Of a stretch of 64,000 bases of DNA, positions 23,601 through 35,228 are shown one piece after another. Source of the DNA: Acanthornis magna (Eukaryota > Chordata > Aves > Passeriformes > Acanthizidae); contig JAWUZG010000177.1 in assembly GCA_036785705.1 (NCBI GenBank), positions 1,674,001 to 1,738,000 on the forward strand, read 5' to 3'. The notes below the pieces were generated by a model. The model was not told the DNA's origin. It worked only from the letters and a program-made list of their open reading frames with translations, and made no database searches. The position numbers and the translations under genes are program-made. Each line of letters begins with the position of its first letter. Position 1 is the first letter of the stretch.

Positions 23601-24485
23601 CCGCTGTGACAGAGGGGACACCGCAGCGCTTGGCTCTGCTCCTGGACCTGCTCTGGTGGGAGCAGGGCATTCCCGCCCCTCCCGCCTTTGTCCCTGTGCT
23701 GGATCCCAGACCTTCCACCTTGGGGACCGCTGTCCATCCCCGTGGAGACCCAGAGGAGCTCGGAGCCTGCCCCGGCTGACGGATGGACCCCCGAGCCCCG
23801 AGTGGGCACCGAGACGAGACAGGCCACTCGTGGTGACCCCGATGTCCCTGGGGGACACCTGAGCCTCTGCGCCTGCCCCGCGCCGGCTCCGGTTACAGCC
23901 CGAATTGTTCCTCCCGGCTGGAAGAAATGCCGTCAGCGCCGGCGGATCGGTGGCCATTACTAATGCATGACATTCCCGCGGGACACGGCTGTGTCCGACC
24001 CCCCGCGGCGGGAGCGGGACCCCCCCGAGCCGTCTGCACCCCTCGGGAAGGGCAGGGCTGCCTTTGGGAAGGGTCTGGTGCCTCTTCCTTCATCCAGACC
24101 TGGCGCTGGCTCAGGATGTGCCTGTCCAACGGAGCAGGCCAAGGCCTGGGGACACGTGTGCTCCTGGCTGGAGCCAGAATGGACCTTCCCAGACGGATCC
24201 CAGTGCCCCAACGCGCCCCAGGGAACACTCCCGGCTCGGGGCACATTTGGTGACAAAATCTCGGTTTTCCCCATACCCGGTGATTCCGAGCCGTTTGCAC
24301 CCGGGGGTTCTTCTTCCTGCTTTGCTCCTTCCCACTTTTTAGCTTTTTCCCAACTCCTCTCTTCACCCCCAGCATTCCTCTCCCCACCTGAGCGTGGTGA
24401 TCCCAAACCCCGATTCCAAAACCAGACCAAAACCCCCCAACCCACAGGAACGGGATGCTCCTCCCCGCTCATCCCACCTTGGGGC
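23600..24485. other. Intergenic GC-rich DNA without recognised feature
   Basis: No repeats or exon signals stand out. The stretch separates two minisatellites. Confidence 0.45.
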
Positions 24486-24487
24486 GA

Positions 24488-25055
24488 CACCCGTCAGGAT
24501 GGACAGGGTGACCACCTCCAGACATCCATCGGGATGGGCAGGGTGACCACCTCCTGACACCCATCAGGATGGGCAGGGTGATCACCTCCTGACACCCATC
24601 GGGATGGGCAGGGTGACCACCTCCCAGTGCCCATCAGGATGGACAGGGTGGTCACCTCCCGACACCCATCAGGATGGACACCTCCCGACACCCATCAGGA
24701 TGACCAGGGTGACCACCTCCTGACACCCATCGGGATGGACAGGGTGACCACCTCTGGACACCCATCAGGAGAACAGGGTGACCACCTCCTGACACCCATC
24801 AGGATGGACAGGGTGGTCACCTCCTGACACCCATCAGGATGGACAGGATGACCACCTCCCAATGCCCATCAGGATGGACAGGGTGGTCACCTCCCGACAC
24901 CCATCAGGATGGACACCTCCCAACACCCATCAGGATGACCAGGGTGACCACCTCCTGACCAGGGTGACCACCTCTGGACACCCATCAGGAAAACAGGGTG
25001 ACCACCTCCCGACACCCGTCAGGATGGACAGGGTGACCACCTCCCAACACCCAAG
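24488..25055. repeat. 36-bp minisatellite, about 15 copies
   Basis: The unit is CATCAGGATGGACAGGGTGA then CCACCTCCTGACACCC. Some units are shortened. A block containing CAATGCCCATCAGGATGG recurs about 230 bases after an earlier block of the same form. Confidence 0.93.
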
Positions 25056-25539
25056 CCCCCACCCTATTTTTGAGCCAGGATCTCACGGAACAGGGAGGAT
25101 TTTGCCCCGGAATGTGCCGGGGAGGGTTCCCTGGCTAATGCACCTCGGCTGCGCTCCCTCATCCCTGCACATCAATATTGCATTATCCTTCCATCCCCAT
25201 CGGAGCCCGGCCAGAGAGGCAGGAAGAAACCCGGCCCCAGCCGAGCCCCCGCCCCGAGCGCCGCCAGAGCTCAGCGCCGCCGGGCCCGACCCCCTCCACC
25301 TTTCCAGAGGCTCTTCCAGCTCCGTCCGCATTAAATATTCGGCGGAGGAACAAAAGAAGACGCTGTAAATTTTTAAACAGGGCCATTTGCTCCGCTCGGC
25401 TTACGCGGGATGAGGTCTCCGTGAAATTTTGGCTGCACCTTCGCGGAGCCGAAATATCGACGGTGCCGGGGAGAGGGATGAGCCTGGCGCTGAGGGGCCC
25501 CGTGTCGTGCCCGGGCTCGCACCGTGCAGGCCACCAGGG

Positions 25540-26560
25540 CGTCCCAGCTTTGGGATCATCCCTTGGCATGGGCGCCATTCTAGGTGCCTCCTGCGTTGGG
25601 GCCATCCTGGGAATTCAGGGACCATCCCAGGCTCTTGGCGCCATCCCAGGTTCTTTCTTGCTTGGAGACCATCCAAGGGTCTTGGGGAGGGATCATCCTG
25701 GTTTGTGGGGATTATCTGGGATGCTTTCCACCTCAGGGACTGTTTTGGAGTGTCGGGAACTGTTCTGGGGTCTCAGGGACCATCCCAGGCTCTTGGACAC
25801 CATCCTGCAGTCTGGGGATCACCTGGGGTGCTTCTCTTCTTGGGGAGTATCTTGGAGACCCCGGAAGTGTCTCAGGGTCTCCAGGACCCTCTTGGGGACC
25901 ACCCAAGGTGCCTCAGTGCTTGGGAAAAATCCTGGAGTTTGGGCATGGGAACCATCCAAGGTTCCTCCCTGCTTTGGTACCAGCCCAGGATCTCAGGGAC
26001 CAAGAGATCTCCAGAAATATGGACCATCCCTCCCTGCCTAGGGACCATCCCGGGACCTCAGGGACAATCCTGGGCTCTTGGGGATAATCCTTGCACCTGT
26101 GGGAACATCCGAAGTGTCTCCCTGTTTGAGGCCCATCCTTAAACCTCAGGACCATCCCAAAGTTCCCAGGAACCATCTGGATGCCTCCATGCTTGGCTTG
26201 GGGACCGTCCCAGGGTCTTGGGGACCGTCCCAGGGTCTTGGGGACCATCCCAGGCTATGGGGACCGTCCCAGGGTTTTGGGGACCATCCTGGGCTATGGG
26301 GACCATCCCAGGCTATGGGGACCACCCTGGGCTATGGGGACCATCCCAGGGTTTTGGGGACCCTCCCAGGCTATGGGGACCACCCAGGTGCCTCCCTGCT
26401 CAAGGACCATCCTGGCACCCTGGGATCATCCGATGGGACACAGGGACCATCCCAGGTGCGTCAGTGCTTGGAGACCACCCTGGGGTCTTGGGGCCCACCC
26501 CTGGCCCGTGGGGACCATCAGAGGTGCCCCCACGCCTTGGCACCACCCTGGCTTTGGGCA
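25540..26560. repeat. Degenerate GGGGACCATCCC repeat
   Basis: Diverged units of about 20-50 bases contain GGACCATCCCAGG and GTCTTGGGGA. The cleanest stretch, with 21-base spacing, is 26200-26400. Confidence 0.75.
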
Positions 26561-27493
26561 CAATCCCGGTGGGACCACCCGGGACCCTCCTTTCTCCAGC
26601 AGCGCCCCGGGTAGCACAGAGCAGCATCCCGAGCCATCCCAACCCCAAACCCATCGCCCTCACCCCAGCCCAGCCCCTCCTCCTCCCCCATCCCTCTCGG
26701 GGGGCCGCCCCCTCCCCACAGCCCCTCTGCTCCGCGGCCCAGGGGGTTTAAGCCCCAGCAGAAGCAATCCGGGAAGCCCCGGACGGCTTCTCCCACCCTC
26801 CGTGCCGCGGCCTGCGGCAACCCGATCCCGGTCCCAGCGGGCAGCCTGGCCCCAAACTGGTCGGGCTGGTTTGCGGCGCTGGAGCCCAGCGCTGCACGCG
26901 CACCGCGGGCCCGGGGGGGCTGCACTGACCCCCGGTACCCATTTAGATTTGTATTTATATACATACACCTATCTATATTTTTCTATACGGTTTTCCCCTG
27001 TGTTGTTGCGTTGGGGGAGTTCGTGCGCGATTTGGGGGCGGGGGGGTTAATCTGGGGCCAAGGCATGGAGTTTTGGGGGTGGGGTACCATTTTAGCAGGA
27101 GGGGGGGGGTGCAGCGGCGGGGACAAGGAGCGGACCCCTCCATCCCGCCGGGACAACCGGGAAGCGATTCCCCCAGTCCCGGTACCCATCACCCCACCCG
27201 TGCCCCCCATCCCCACCCCGGGGGTCGCGCCCCCCTCCGTCCCCCCGCCGCTCCATCCGCGTCCCCCCGGGGCGGGCGGCGGCAGCTGCGCCTCTCGAGT
27301 TGCGGTGCGCGGGTGCGGGGGGGCTCGGGATCGGTTTCCTTCCCCCCCCCCCGGCCCCGAGGGGGGACGTGGGGGGAGTTTCGGGAGCGGGAAACCGGAT
27401 CGGCGGCGGCGGGGCGGCTCAGGTGCGCGGGGTCCGGTGTCCGACAGCCGGTGAGCGGCCCCGACGGCGGCCCCGGGGCGGGACGGCACCGGC

Positions 27494-27500
27494 TATAAAA
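27494..27500 (+). promoter_or_regulatory. Candidate TATA box
   Basis: TATAAAA occurs as an isolated AT stretch in otherwise GC-rich DNA, preceded by GGCACCGGC. It would place a start site near 27525, about 4.3 kb before miR-183. Confidence 0.4.
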
Positions 27501-28115
27501 ATGCCCCCCCAAGGGGAAGGAGCCGCCGCTCGGGGCTCAGCCTTCCCCGGGCCCTGCCCGCCGCCGCCGCCGCCGCCGCCGGGACGGAGCCGCCCCGAGC
27601 CGCGGGGCTGGGCGGGCACCGCCTCCCGCCCCACGGAGCGCCGGCAGGGATGGAGGGGGGGGGTCTTCTCCGCCGGCTCGGGAGCCCCCGCTCCGCTCCC
27701 AGCCCGGGGGGGTCTCGCCATCACCCCCTCGGCGCGGCCGGGGGGTAACGGGGGGCACGGAGCGCTCCGGCGGCCCCGGCGGGGCGGCCCCGGGGGTGGG
27801 GTGCGTGGGAGGGGGGGTGGCCCAAGGTGAGCCCGTCCCCCCCCTCCCCGCCCCGGGCCCGGCTCCACCTTCCGGGGCACCTGGGCCAATTGGGAGCCGC
27901 AGGGGGGGTCCCCCGGCCGGGCTAAGGCCGCCGCCGCCGCCGCTCCCTGCCACTTGGGCGAGCGCCGGGGCGGCGGGCGGCGGCGGGGACCCCCCCGGGG
28001 GATGCGGGGTGGCGGGGGGGGTGTCCCGTGTCCGTCCGTCCCCCCAGCCCCACGGGGACCCCCCCGTCGGGTCTCGGTTTGGCCGCCCGGAGCCGAGGCA
28101 GCGCCCGGAGCAGAG

Positions 28116-28121
28116 GTAAGT
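28116..28121 (+). promoter_or_regulatory. Candidate splice donor of a first exon
   Basis: GCAGAG followed by GTAAGT is a near-consensus donor. With the TATA box at 27494 it would define a first exon of roughly 590 bases for the microRNA primary transcript. Confidence 0.35.
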
Positions 28122-28984
28122 GCGGCCGCCTCGGCCCCGGGGGGGCTCGGCTCCTGCTGGGACCCCCGGGGCTCAGGGACTCCCCCGAGCTCAGGGACCC
28201 CCCCCGGGGCTCAGGTGCCCCCCCGGGCTCAGGGCCCCCCCTTTTGCCGTTCCTTTCCCCCTTTGGCCGCTCCCGGCAGGTTCCGAGCCCGGGGCGCGGC
28301 GTTCCCCCCTCTCCCCGCTTTTCCTCGACGTGAGGGTCCCTCAACCCCTCCGGGCCGAGCCCCCCCTGGCTCACCCCCCCGTCCCAGCGCCCCCCACCCT
28401 CCCCGGGGTCCCCCGAACCTCTGCCGTCGGGCTGGTGTCGCAGCGGTCGCATCCCGGCGGGGCGATGCGAGTGACAACGAAATCGCGGGGCAGCCGCACC
28501 GCCCGCGGCCGCAGCCTCCCCCCGGCCCTGGGGGGATTGTTTGGGGGTTCAGGGGCGCCCCCCCCGCCCCCCGCGTGCGATCTGTCGCCGCTTCGCAGCC
28601 CCGGTGGCGGCTCCGGTGTCACCGAGCAGTGCCGGTAACGAAAGCCTGGCTGAGGGGGCTCCCGTGACATGGGGGGGCTGCTCTGGGGTGTGTCCAAGCC
28701 CCCCAGCCCCGGGGTGCGCACCCCCCGCCCCCCACCCTGCCCCGCCCGCGGCTGCGGAGCGTGGAGGGACCCCCGGGGTGGGGGCCCGGCGTGTCCCCAG
28801 CCCTGCTTGGGGACACCGAACCCTCAGTCGGGGGGACAGGGTGGGGTCCTGCCCCGGGCTGGGGGCTGCCGTGGGGTGAGGGGGCGGCCCCCGGGGGCTG
28901 CGGGGGGGGCCATGGCCGGTGCCGCCGGCACTGCGGCACAAATCTGCCCGGTTTAACCCCGGAATGAGCCTCCCGGCCCCACAC

Positions 28985-29535
28985 AGCTCCGTCACTGTCC
29001 CTGTCCCTGTCCTCGTGTCTGTCTCCATCCCTGTCCCCGTGTCTGTCCCCATCCCTGTCCCCTTCCCGAGCCCCATCCTCATCCTCGTCTCTATCCCGGA
29101 CCAAATTTTTGTCTCTATCTCTCTTGTCGTCCCTGTTCCCATTTCCATCCCCATCTTTATCTGTCCCCATCTCTGTCCCTGTCCCCATCTCTGTCCCTGT
29201 CCCCATCTCTGTCCCTGTCCCCATCTCTGTCCCTGTCCCCATCCCTGTCCCTGTCCCCATCCCTATGCTGGTCACTGTCTCCTTCTCCTTCTCCTCCTCT
29301 CCTCCTTCTCCACCTCTTTCTCTTTCTCTTCCTCCTTGTCCCTGTCCTCATCCCCATCTCAGTCTCGGTCCCCATTCCCATTCCTGCCTCTGTCCCCATC
29401 CATCCCCGTGTCCTTCCCTTCCTGTCCTTGTCCCCATCCCCATCCCCATTTCCATCTCCATTCCCATCCCCATGTCCTTCCCTTCCCGTCCTTGTCCCCA
29501 TCGTCATTCCCATCCCCATCCCCATCCCCACCTGG
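28985..29535. repeat. C/T-rich low-complexity repeat (CTGTCCCCATC)
   Basis: Irregular units such as CTGTCCCTGTCCCCATC run through the block, with TTCTCCTTCTCC near 29280-29340. The open frames rich in serine and proline are artefacts. Confidence 0.9.
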
Positions 29536-30880
29536 CGATTCCCATGGACAGGGAGCTGCAGCCACACGCGCTGGGGTGTCGAGCGTGGGTGGCCACCTGT
29601 CCCCACTGCCCCACGGCAGGGAGGACACCGCCGGTGGCCACGTCCAGGAGCCACCACGTCCCCGTCCCTTGCCGTGGCAGAGGCCGAGCACCATGTCGGT
29701 GCTGTCGGTGCCACGAGCATCCGCAGGTGACTCCGCTGGCCTTTGGGGCTCGGCGGTGGCGTTTTGCCTCGTTGGCCCCCAAACCGTGGCTCGGGGGCCA
29801 GGGGACCCCCACGTCCCCGCGCCGAAGGTCTCGGGCCTTGCGGCAGAAGCCCCGGAGCCCTCGGAGGGGGCTGCGGGAGCGGGGCCGGGGGGGCCCCGGG
29901 GGGGCAACATCCGCAATGCGGCAGCTCCCAACGTCACGAGCCGGGGTGCGGCGGCTCCGCAGAGGGGCTGGCTCAGCCCCGGGCCTGGGCTGCCGCAGTG
30001 GCCTCGGGCGGAGGCGGGGGTTTGGGGACAAAGGGGCACCCCAAAGCCGCGGGCCGTGGGGCGCGGGGAGCGGCCGGACGCACCTGGCGCGGTGCCGGCG
30101 CCACGCGGGCCCACGACGGCGCGGATTAGGGCGAAGCCGTCGCTCTCAAAGTCACGCCAAGGATGGCGACGGGCTCGGCCTCGCCCGCGTCCCCCGGGGA
30201 GCGGTGTCCCCAACGCCGCGGCGCCAGGGCGGTGTCCCCCAGGTGAGGACGGCGCTGTGGTCACGGGGGGCTTCTCTTCCTTTGGGGCGGCTTGGCTGAG
30301 CGCCACGGGGTTTTGGGGCTTCTCCAGGATTTTTGGGTGCTTCCCTGGGGGGCTTGGCTGTCGGAGCCCCAGAGGTGGGTACGGATTGGGGACACAGCTG
30401 TCCCCACCAGCGCTGACCCCTCGGTGCGTGACGCGCCCCAAACCATGGGGATGGCCGAGGCCAGCGAGCGCCATCGCTCACCTTCGTCCCCAAACTGGAG
30501 GCCGGACGGGCATGAGGGGCCAGGGGACACATCCTTGGGGGGTCAGCTCCCAACGCCGGATTGGGGCACCCCCAGCCCATCCCGGGCCCGCTCCGCTCGG
30601 TGGGGCCTCGGCTCCGCCAACACAAAGGAGACTTTGTGCCTTCCTCCTCCTCCTCCACGGCACTGCCGCGGCCGCTGGGGACGGTGTCACCGCCGGCCGG
30701 GGGGTCCGCAGCCATCCGGGGGGCTTTGTCACCATCTGAACAGGCTGCGGGTTTTTGGGGGGTCTGCGGCCATCCAGGGGCTCCCAACCATCTGAGGGGA
30801 TCGGCATCCTCTCGGGTGGGTTCACGCTTTTGGAGAGTCTTCAACAATGAAGGATGTTCGCAAGTTTTGGGGGGATTTGC
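29536..30880. other. GC-rich DNA without recognised gene
   Basis: Sits between the CT-rich repeat and the microRNAs, and would be part of the primary transcript or its introns if the upstream promoter is right. A long + frame covers part of it but has no similarity I recognise. Confidence 0.4.
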
Positions 30881-30884
30881 AGCC

Positions 30885-31330
30885 ATCTGGGGGGGGGTTT
30901 GCAGCATTTTCGGGGTTTGTAGCCATCCAGAGGATCTGATCCTTTTGGGGGGTTGAAGTTGTGGAGGGTCTGAAGCCATCAAGAGTCTTTTGGGGTGTCT
31001 CAGCCATTCAGGGGGGCTGCAGTAGGTTTTTTGGGGGGGTTGCAGTAGGTTTTTTGGGGGGTTGCAGTAGGTTTATTTGGGGGGCTGCAGTAGGTTTTTT
31101 GGGGGGGTCGCAGTAGGTTTTTGGGGGGGATTTAAGTCATCTGGATGCTTTACAAGCATCCAGGGAAGGCTGCAACCTTTTGAGGGGGTCTGCGACCATC
31201 CAGGTTAAAAACCCAAAATGTTTTTAACCTTTTGGGGCTTGCGGCCATCCAGAGGGGTTGCAAATTTAGGGAGGCTTTCAGTCATCCAGGGGGGTTGCAA
31301 CCTTTGGGGGGGTTGAAAAATTTTAAGGGG
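30885..31330. repeat. Degenerate GCAGTAGGTTTTTTGGGG-type repeat
   Basis: Four to five units of about 27-29 bases carry GCAGTAGGTTTTTTGGGGG at 31015-31125, surrounded by older copies of a GGGTTTGCAGCCATC type. Confidence 0.75.
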
Positions 31331-31778
31331 ATTGCAGCTGCCTGGATATTTCGGAATTGATTGGAGGGATTGTGGCGTTCTGGGAGGGGGCGTGGAACCA
31401 TCCAGAGGCTGTGCAACATTTTGGGACCTGGGACCATTTTGGGGGGCTCGTGGCCATCGGGAAGGGGTCAGACCTGGGCCTGGGATCCCTGGATAAACCC
31501 ACAAAGGCAGCGGCTGGGAAATGGCTTCCAGCATCCCCATCCCAAAAAACCCCCAGCGCTCCCCCAGCCGAGCGGGGCACCGGATCTTCCGCACCCTCCC
31601 CGCAGAGGCGGCACCGGGGCGAGCATCTCCCCTCGCTTGGCCATTCCCAAAGCATTTCGCCGATCGATAACAATCGATTCCCATTTTCCCCCCTCGCTGT
31701 TCCGAGGCCGGGGGCGTCGGGCTCCTGCTCGGGGAGGATTTGGGTGGAAATCGAGGGGAAAAAGGCAAATGCGAGCTC

Positions 31779-31868
31779 GCTACTCCTGTTCTGTGTATGG
31801 CACTGGTAGAATTCACTGTGCAACCCCGCGGTCAGTGAATTACCATAGGGCCATAAACAGAGCAGAGA
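31779..31868 (+). ncRNA. MIR183: miR-183 precursor
   Basis: The 5p mature sequence starts TATGGCACTGGTAG and lies at 31796-31817; it matches the vertebrate miR-183 as I know it. The 3p arm at 31835-31856 starts GTGAATTACC and pairs back across a short loop. Flanking CTCCTGTTCTG and CAGAGCAG extend the stem. miR-183 acts in sensory cells such as photoreceptors and hair cells. It is the first of three clustered hairpins on this strand. Confidence 0.97.
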
Positions 31869-31907
31869 AAGACCCGCGAGCCCCGCGGGGCCGTCGCCGA
31901 CGCCGCC

Positions 31908-31986
31908 TGGCCCGTTTTGGCACTAGCACATTTTTGCTTTGATTTGTAGCTTTTGAGCAATTATGTGTAGTGCCAATATGGGAGAA
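31908..31986 (+). ncRNA. MIR96: miR-96 precursor
   Basis: The 5p mature sequence at 31916-31938 starts TTTGGCACTAGCACA, with the seed that is invariant in vertebrates. The 3p arm at 31959-31980 contains GTGTAGTGCCAATATG and pairs with it. It lies about 100 bases after miR-183, which is the usual tight spacing of this pair. In mammals, seed mutations of miR-96 cause hearing loss; the seed here is intact. Confidence 0.97.
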
Positions 31987-32433
31987 GGCGGAGAGAGCAG
32001 CGCCGGGGCAGGGACGGACGAGCGGCGGGGCTGGGGAGGGGTCCCGGCGGGGATGGGGTGGGGGGAACCCCTCTGGAGGTGCTGGGGCGAGGGAGGGATG
32101 GCCACGAAGCAGCGGTGACACTGAGGTGGCGTCCAGCCCAACGTGGTGTCCCAGCCCATGGGGACAGCTCGGCCAGGCCGTGTCCTCATGGTGGCCATCA
32201 CGAGCAGGATGGACCCCACTCCTTGTCCCCTCCTGGACACGGCGGTGGCCACTCCCTGGGGTCGAGCTGAGCGTCCCCACGGGGGATCTGGAGCCGTGAG
32301 TGGCGTTTTCCGGCCGGATGGACGAAATCACATTTTTTCCCTATTTTTTGCAGCTTTCCAGGCCCGGCACCGTGGTCGCGTGTCCCTCGCTGTCCCCAGG
32401 CTGGGCCTGGCTGCCGAGACGGTGCCGGCGGTG

Positions 32434-32528
32434 CCCGGCCCCGGGGCTGCCTTTGGCAATGGTAGAACTCACACTGGTGCGGTAGCAGGATCCGGTGGTT
32501 CTAGACTTGCCAACTACGGCCCCGGGGC
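32434..32528 (+). ncRNA. MIR182: miR-182 precursor
   Basis: The 5p mature sequence at 32452-32475 starts TTTGGCAATGGTAGAACT. The 3p arm at 32496-32516 contains TGGTTCTAGACTTGCC. The lower stem is closed by GGCCCCGGGGC-type sequence on both sides. The gap from the end of the miR-96 hairpin is only about 0.45 kb, whereas in human it is several kilobases (from memory). Confidence 0.97.
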
Positions 32529-32599
32529 ACCGCCGCGGACACGGCGCACCCCCGGCACTGCTGGGCCATCCGTCCCGGCACCCCCGGGGCTCTGCTGCC

Positions 32600-32772
32600 A
32601 GGCTGAGAGCATCCCGTGGGCTCTGGGGAGGGTCCTGTGGGCTCCGGGGAGTGTCCCATGGGCTCCAGGGAGCGTCCCATGGGCTCCGGGGAGGGTCCTG
32701 TGGGCTCCGGGGAGTGTCCCATGGGCTCCAGGGAGCGTCCCATGCGCTCCGGGGAGGGTCCTGCTCCATCCG
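32600..32772. repeat. 21-22-bp tandem repeat, about 8 copies
   Basis: GGGCTCCGGGGAGGGTCCTG and GGGCTCCAGGGAGCGTCCCAT units alternate, directly downstream of miR-182. Confidence 0.9.
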
Positions 32773-33520
32773 GTGTGGGTTTGGGGGGATGCGGTGGTGT
32801 TTTGGTGTGGAGGGGATGGTGATGCTGAGCCCAAGGAAGGGGTCAGGGCTCCCGGCCCGTGTCCATGGATCTGTGGGATAGCGGTCATTGGAGCAGCACG
32901 GCCACGTGTCCCCGCGTGACTCCGGGCGTCGAGGGCTGATCCATCCCCGCGCTCCAGGCTCGGCCCCGCGGGGGTGGGATTAGGGCGGCAGCCCCGGATC
33001 CGGCCCCCGCTCCCGGATCCGACCCCAGGCCAGCCCCGTGGTTCTGGGCACGGAGGAAACTGAGGCACGGATGGAGCGGCTGGCGGTGGCCGCGTGTCCC
33101 CTGCCTGTCCCCAGGTGCGGCAGGAGGATGGTGGCAGCTTTTCAGGGAGCAGGGAATGTCACAGCCCTGGGCTGGCACGCTGTGGGGTGGGGGCTGTGCA
33201 CGCCCCCTGCCCCCATCGGCCCGGCTCGGATGTGGCCGGGATGTGTCGGGATATGTAGGGCAGCGCTGGTGATTACGGGGCTTTCGGCATAAGCCCGCAG
33301 AGATTGGATCACGCTGGATTAGGCTGCACGCTCCAATCATCCTCCCTGCGCCGGGGGGCGGGGAGGGACGGACGGACAGACGGAACGGGGTCCCCATCGC
33401 CCTCCTGGGGCAGTGGGGGCTGCGGGGGCACAGGTGTCCGTGTGTCTGTCCAGTCATTCATCCGTCTGCAAATTTCCATCTGTCCTTTCCTGCAGCCACA
33501 TCCTTTGGCTGTACAGTCAC
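32773..33520. other. Intergenic DNA downstream of miR-182
   Basis: No recognised gene or repeat family. Confidence 0.4.
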
Positions 33521-33524
33521 CCAT

Positions 33525-33528
33525 CCCC

Positions 33529-33560
<32 letters not shown>

Positions 33561-33775
33561 CAGGTGTGGTTGGAATCATCCATCCACCCTCCTGCCTTTC
33601 CATCCATCCATCCCTCTCTCCATCCATCCATCCTTCCATCCTTCCATCCATCCATCCCTCCCTCATCCATCCATCCATCCATCCCTGTCCATCTGTCCAT
33701 CCATCCATCCATCCATCATCCATCCCTGCCCGTCCCTCCATCCATCCCTGACCCATCCCCGGTCTGTCCATCCCT
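33525..33775. repeat. (CTGT)n and (CATC)n microsatellites
   Basis: A pure CTGT run at about 33527-33560 is followed by CCATCCATCCAT-type sequence with small interruptions. Confidence 0.95.
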
Positions 33776-34204
33776 CTCTCCTTTCCCCCGCCCCCGACTC
33801 AGCCGTGGGGCCCTGCCCTGCAGGGGGAGGGGCACTGGGGGTGTCAGGGGTGGGGCATCCCCAAGCCCCGCCCATCATTCCACATTCCCCTGGAGCCCCG
33901 CCCCTCCCCAAAAGGCTCCACCCCCAAAGTGGATCTGGTGCCCACCAGGACCAACATTCCCCCGGGATCAGCTCCTGACTGGGGAGCCCCCCAAGACCCC
34001 CACTCTGTCCTGGCCCTTCCCAGCCACAGCAGCCAGGCTCGTCCTGGGCATCCACCTGCATTTTTGGGCTCAAATCCTGCAATTTGGGGCTGCATCTTGC
34101 AGTTCAGGGCCCTCCCTGGGCAGAGCTGGGATAGGGGTGGGGGATAGAATAAAAAAATCCACACAAAGACCCCCCCAGTGCCTGGGAGATGCCCCAGTAG
34201 TGCC

Positions 34205-34440
34205 CAGACTGAGCCCCACCAGTCTCTCCCAGTGCAAACTGGAGGTTATTGGTGCAGGGAGGGGGCAGGTCCAGCCCCACCAGTCTCTCCCAGTACAAAC
34301 TGGAGGCTGCTGGTGCAGGGAGGGGGTGGGTCCAGCCCCACCAGTCTCTCCCAGTACAAACTGGAGGCTGCTGGTGCAGGGAAGGAGCAGGTCCAGCCCC
34401 ACCAGTCTCTCCCAGTACAAACTGGAGGCTGCTGGTGCTC
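34205..34440. repeat. 61-bp tandem repeat, nearly 4 copies
   Basis: CCCCACCAGTCTCTCCCAGT occurs at 34214, 34275, 34336 and 34397. Each is followed by ACAAACTGGAGGCTGCTGGT and a G-rich linker. Confidence 0.95.
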
Positions 34441-34807
34441 CGGGGCTCCAGGAGCCGCCCCAGCAGGAGGCCCCGACCTGCTTATTAAAGGCCGATTAAC
34501 GAAGATTAAAACCTCCCAGCAGCGTCTGCCGGGCCGAGCCGCCTCCCCCGGCGCTGCTGCCGGATCCGGGGCCCCTCTGGGATGTCCTGGGATATCCGGG
34601 GGTCCCCAGAGCCCCAGGTCACCCTCACAGCATTCGATGGCCGAGGGAAGTGCTCAGCTCGGTGGGAACACCGCGGAGCATCCCAGGCGCTCCAGGAAAG
34701 CATTCCCACCCCTCCATCCCTCCCTTCTCTGTGTCCTTCAGCCCTCCCTGCTCTCCTCTCCCCCAGGAGCCCCCGCAGGATTCACCAGACCCAGCGCCCA
34801 TCATTGC

Positions 34808-34813
34808 AATAAA
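34808..34813 (+). promoter_or_regulatory. Candidate polyadenylation signal on the + strand
   Basis: AATAAA in CATTGCAATAAAGCTGCTG is followed within 45 bases by TTGGGTTTGCG. It could end the microRNA primary transcript about 2.3 kb after miR-182, just before the NRF1 end. This is a positional guess. Confidence 0.3.
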
Positions 34814-35222
34814 GCTGCTGAAACCATCCCTGCGTTTCCCGGCTCCTCCTTGGGTTTGCGCTCCCCAAAGAGTGGGTGAGGAAGGGCTGGAAATGGAGGA
34901 ATTGGACCCAAAAGGCAGCTCAGCCCCCGGGTGGGGTCCCTGGCAGGATGGTGTGGCACTCCCGAGGTGTCCATCCCGTGCCAGGCTGATGCCGGAAGAG
35001 GAAAATGAGATAAATTGCACAAAGGAAGGATTAAGCCCCAAAACCATCCCGGTGATGCTCAGCTCCTCCTCTGCAGCCCCAACGAGGAGCAGAGCGTGGG
35101 AGGAGGGTGGGACCAAACCCCAAAACACCCACCAGGAAGGGAGGGATGGGAAATATCCCAAAAATCTCCCAAATCCCCCAAAACAGGAGCGTTGGACAGG
35201 CAGGTAGACACATTTGTAACAA

Positions 35223-35228
35223 TTTATT
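35223..35228 (-). promoter_or_regulatory. NRF1: Polyadenylation signal of NRF1
   Basis: The minus strand reads CTCATTCAATAAATTGTTAC. It is the first good signal beyond the A/T-rich UTR sequence, and intergenic-type GC-rich DNA starts after it. Confidence 0.55.

Larger units (their letters stand above)
26700..28950. promoter_or_regulatory. CpG-rich block, candidate promoter region of the miR-183/96/182 primary transcript
   Basis: The sequence is very GC-rich with many undepleted CpG dinucleotides (for example 27280-28130 and 28440-28640), unlike the CpG-poor repeats on either side. It lies 3-5 kb upstream of miR-183 on the same strand. The mammalian cluster also has an upstream CpG island (established knowledge). 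The role here is inferred from position. Confidence 0.55.

Noticed and set aside
28919..30739. A 606-codon + frame.
   Set aside because: Its first third is CT-rich low-complexity repeat and the rest is GC-rich DNA without recognisable domains or splice support.
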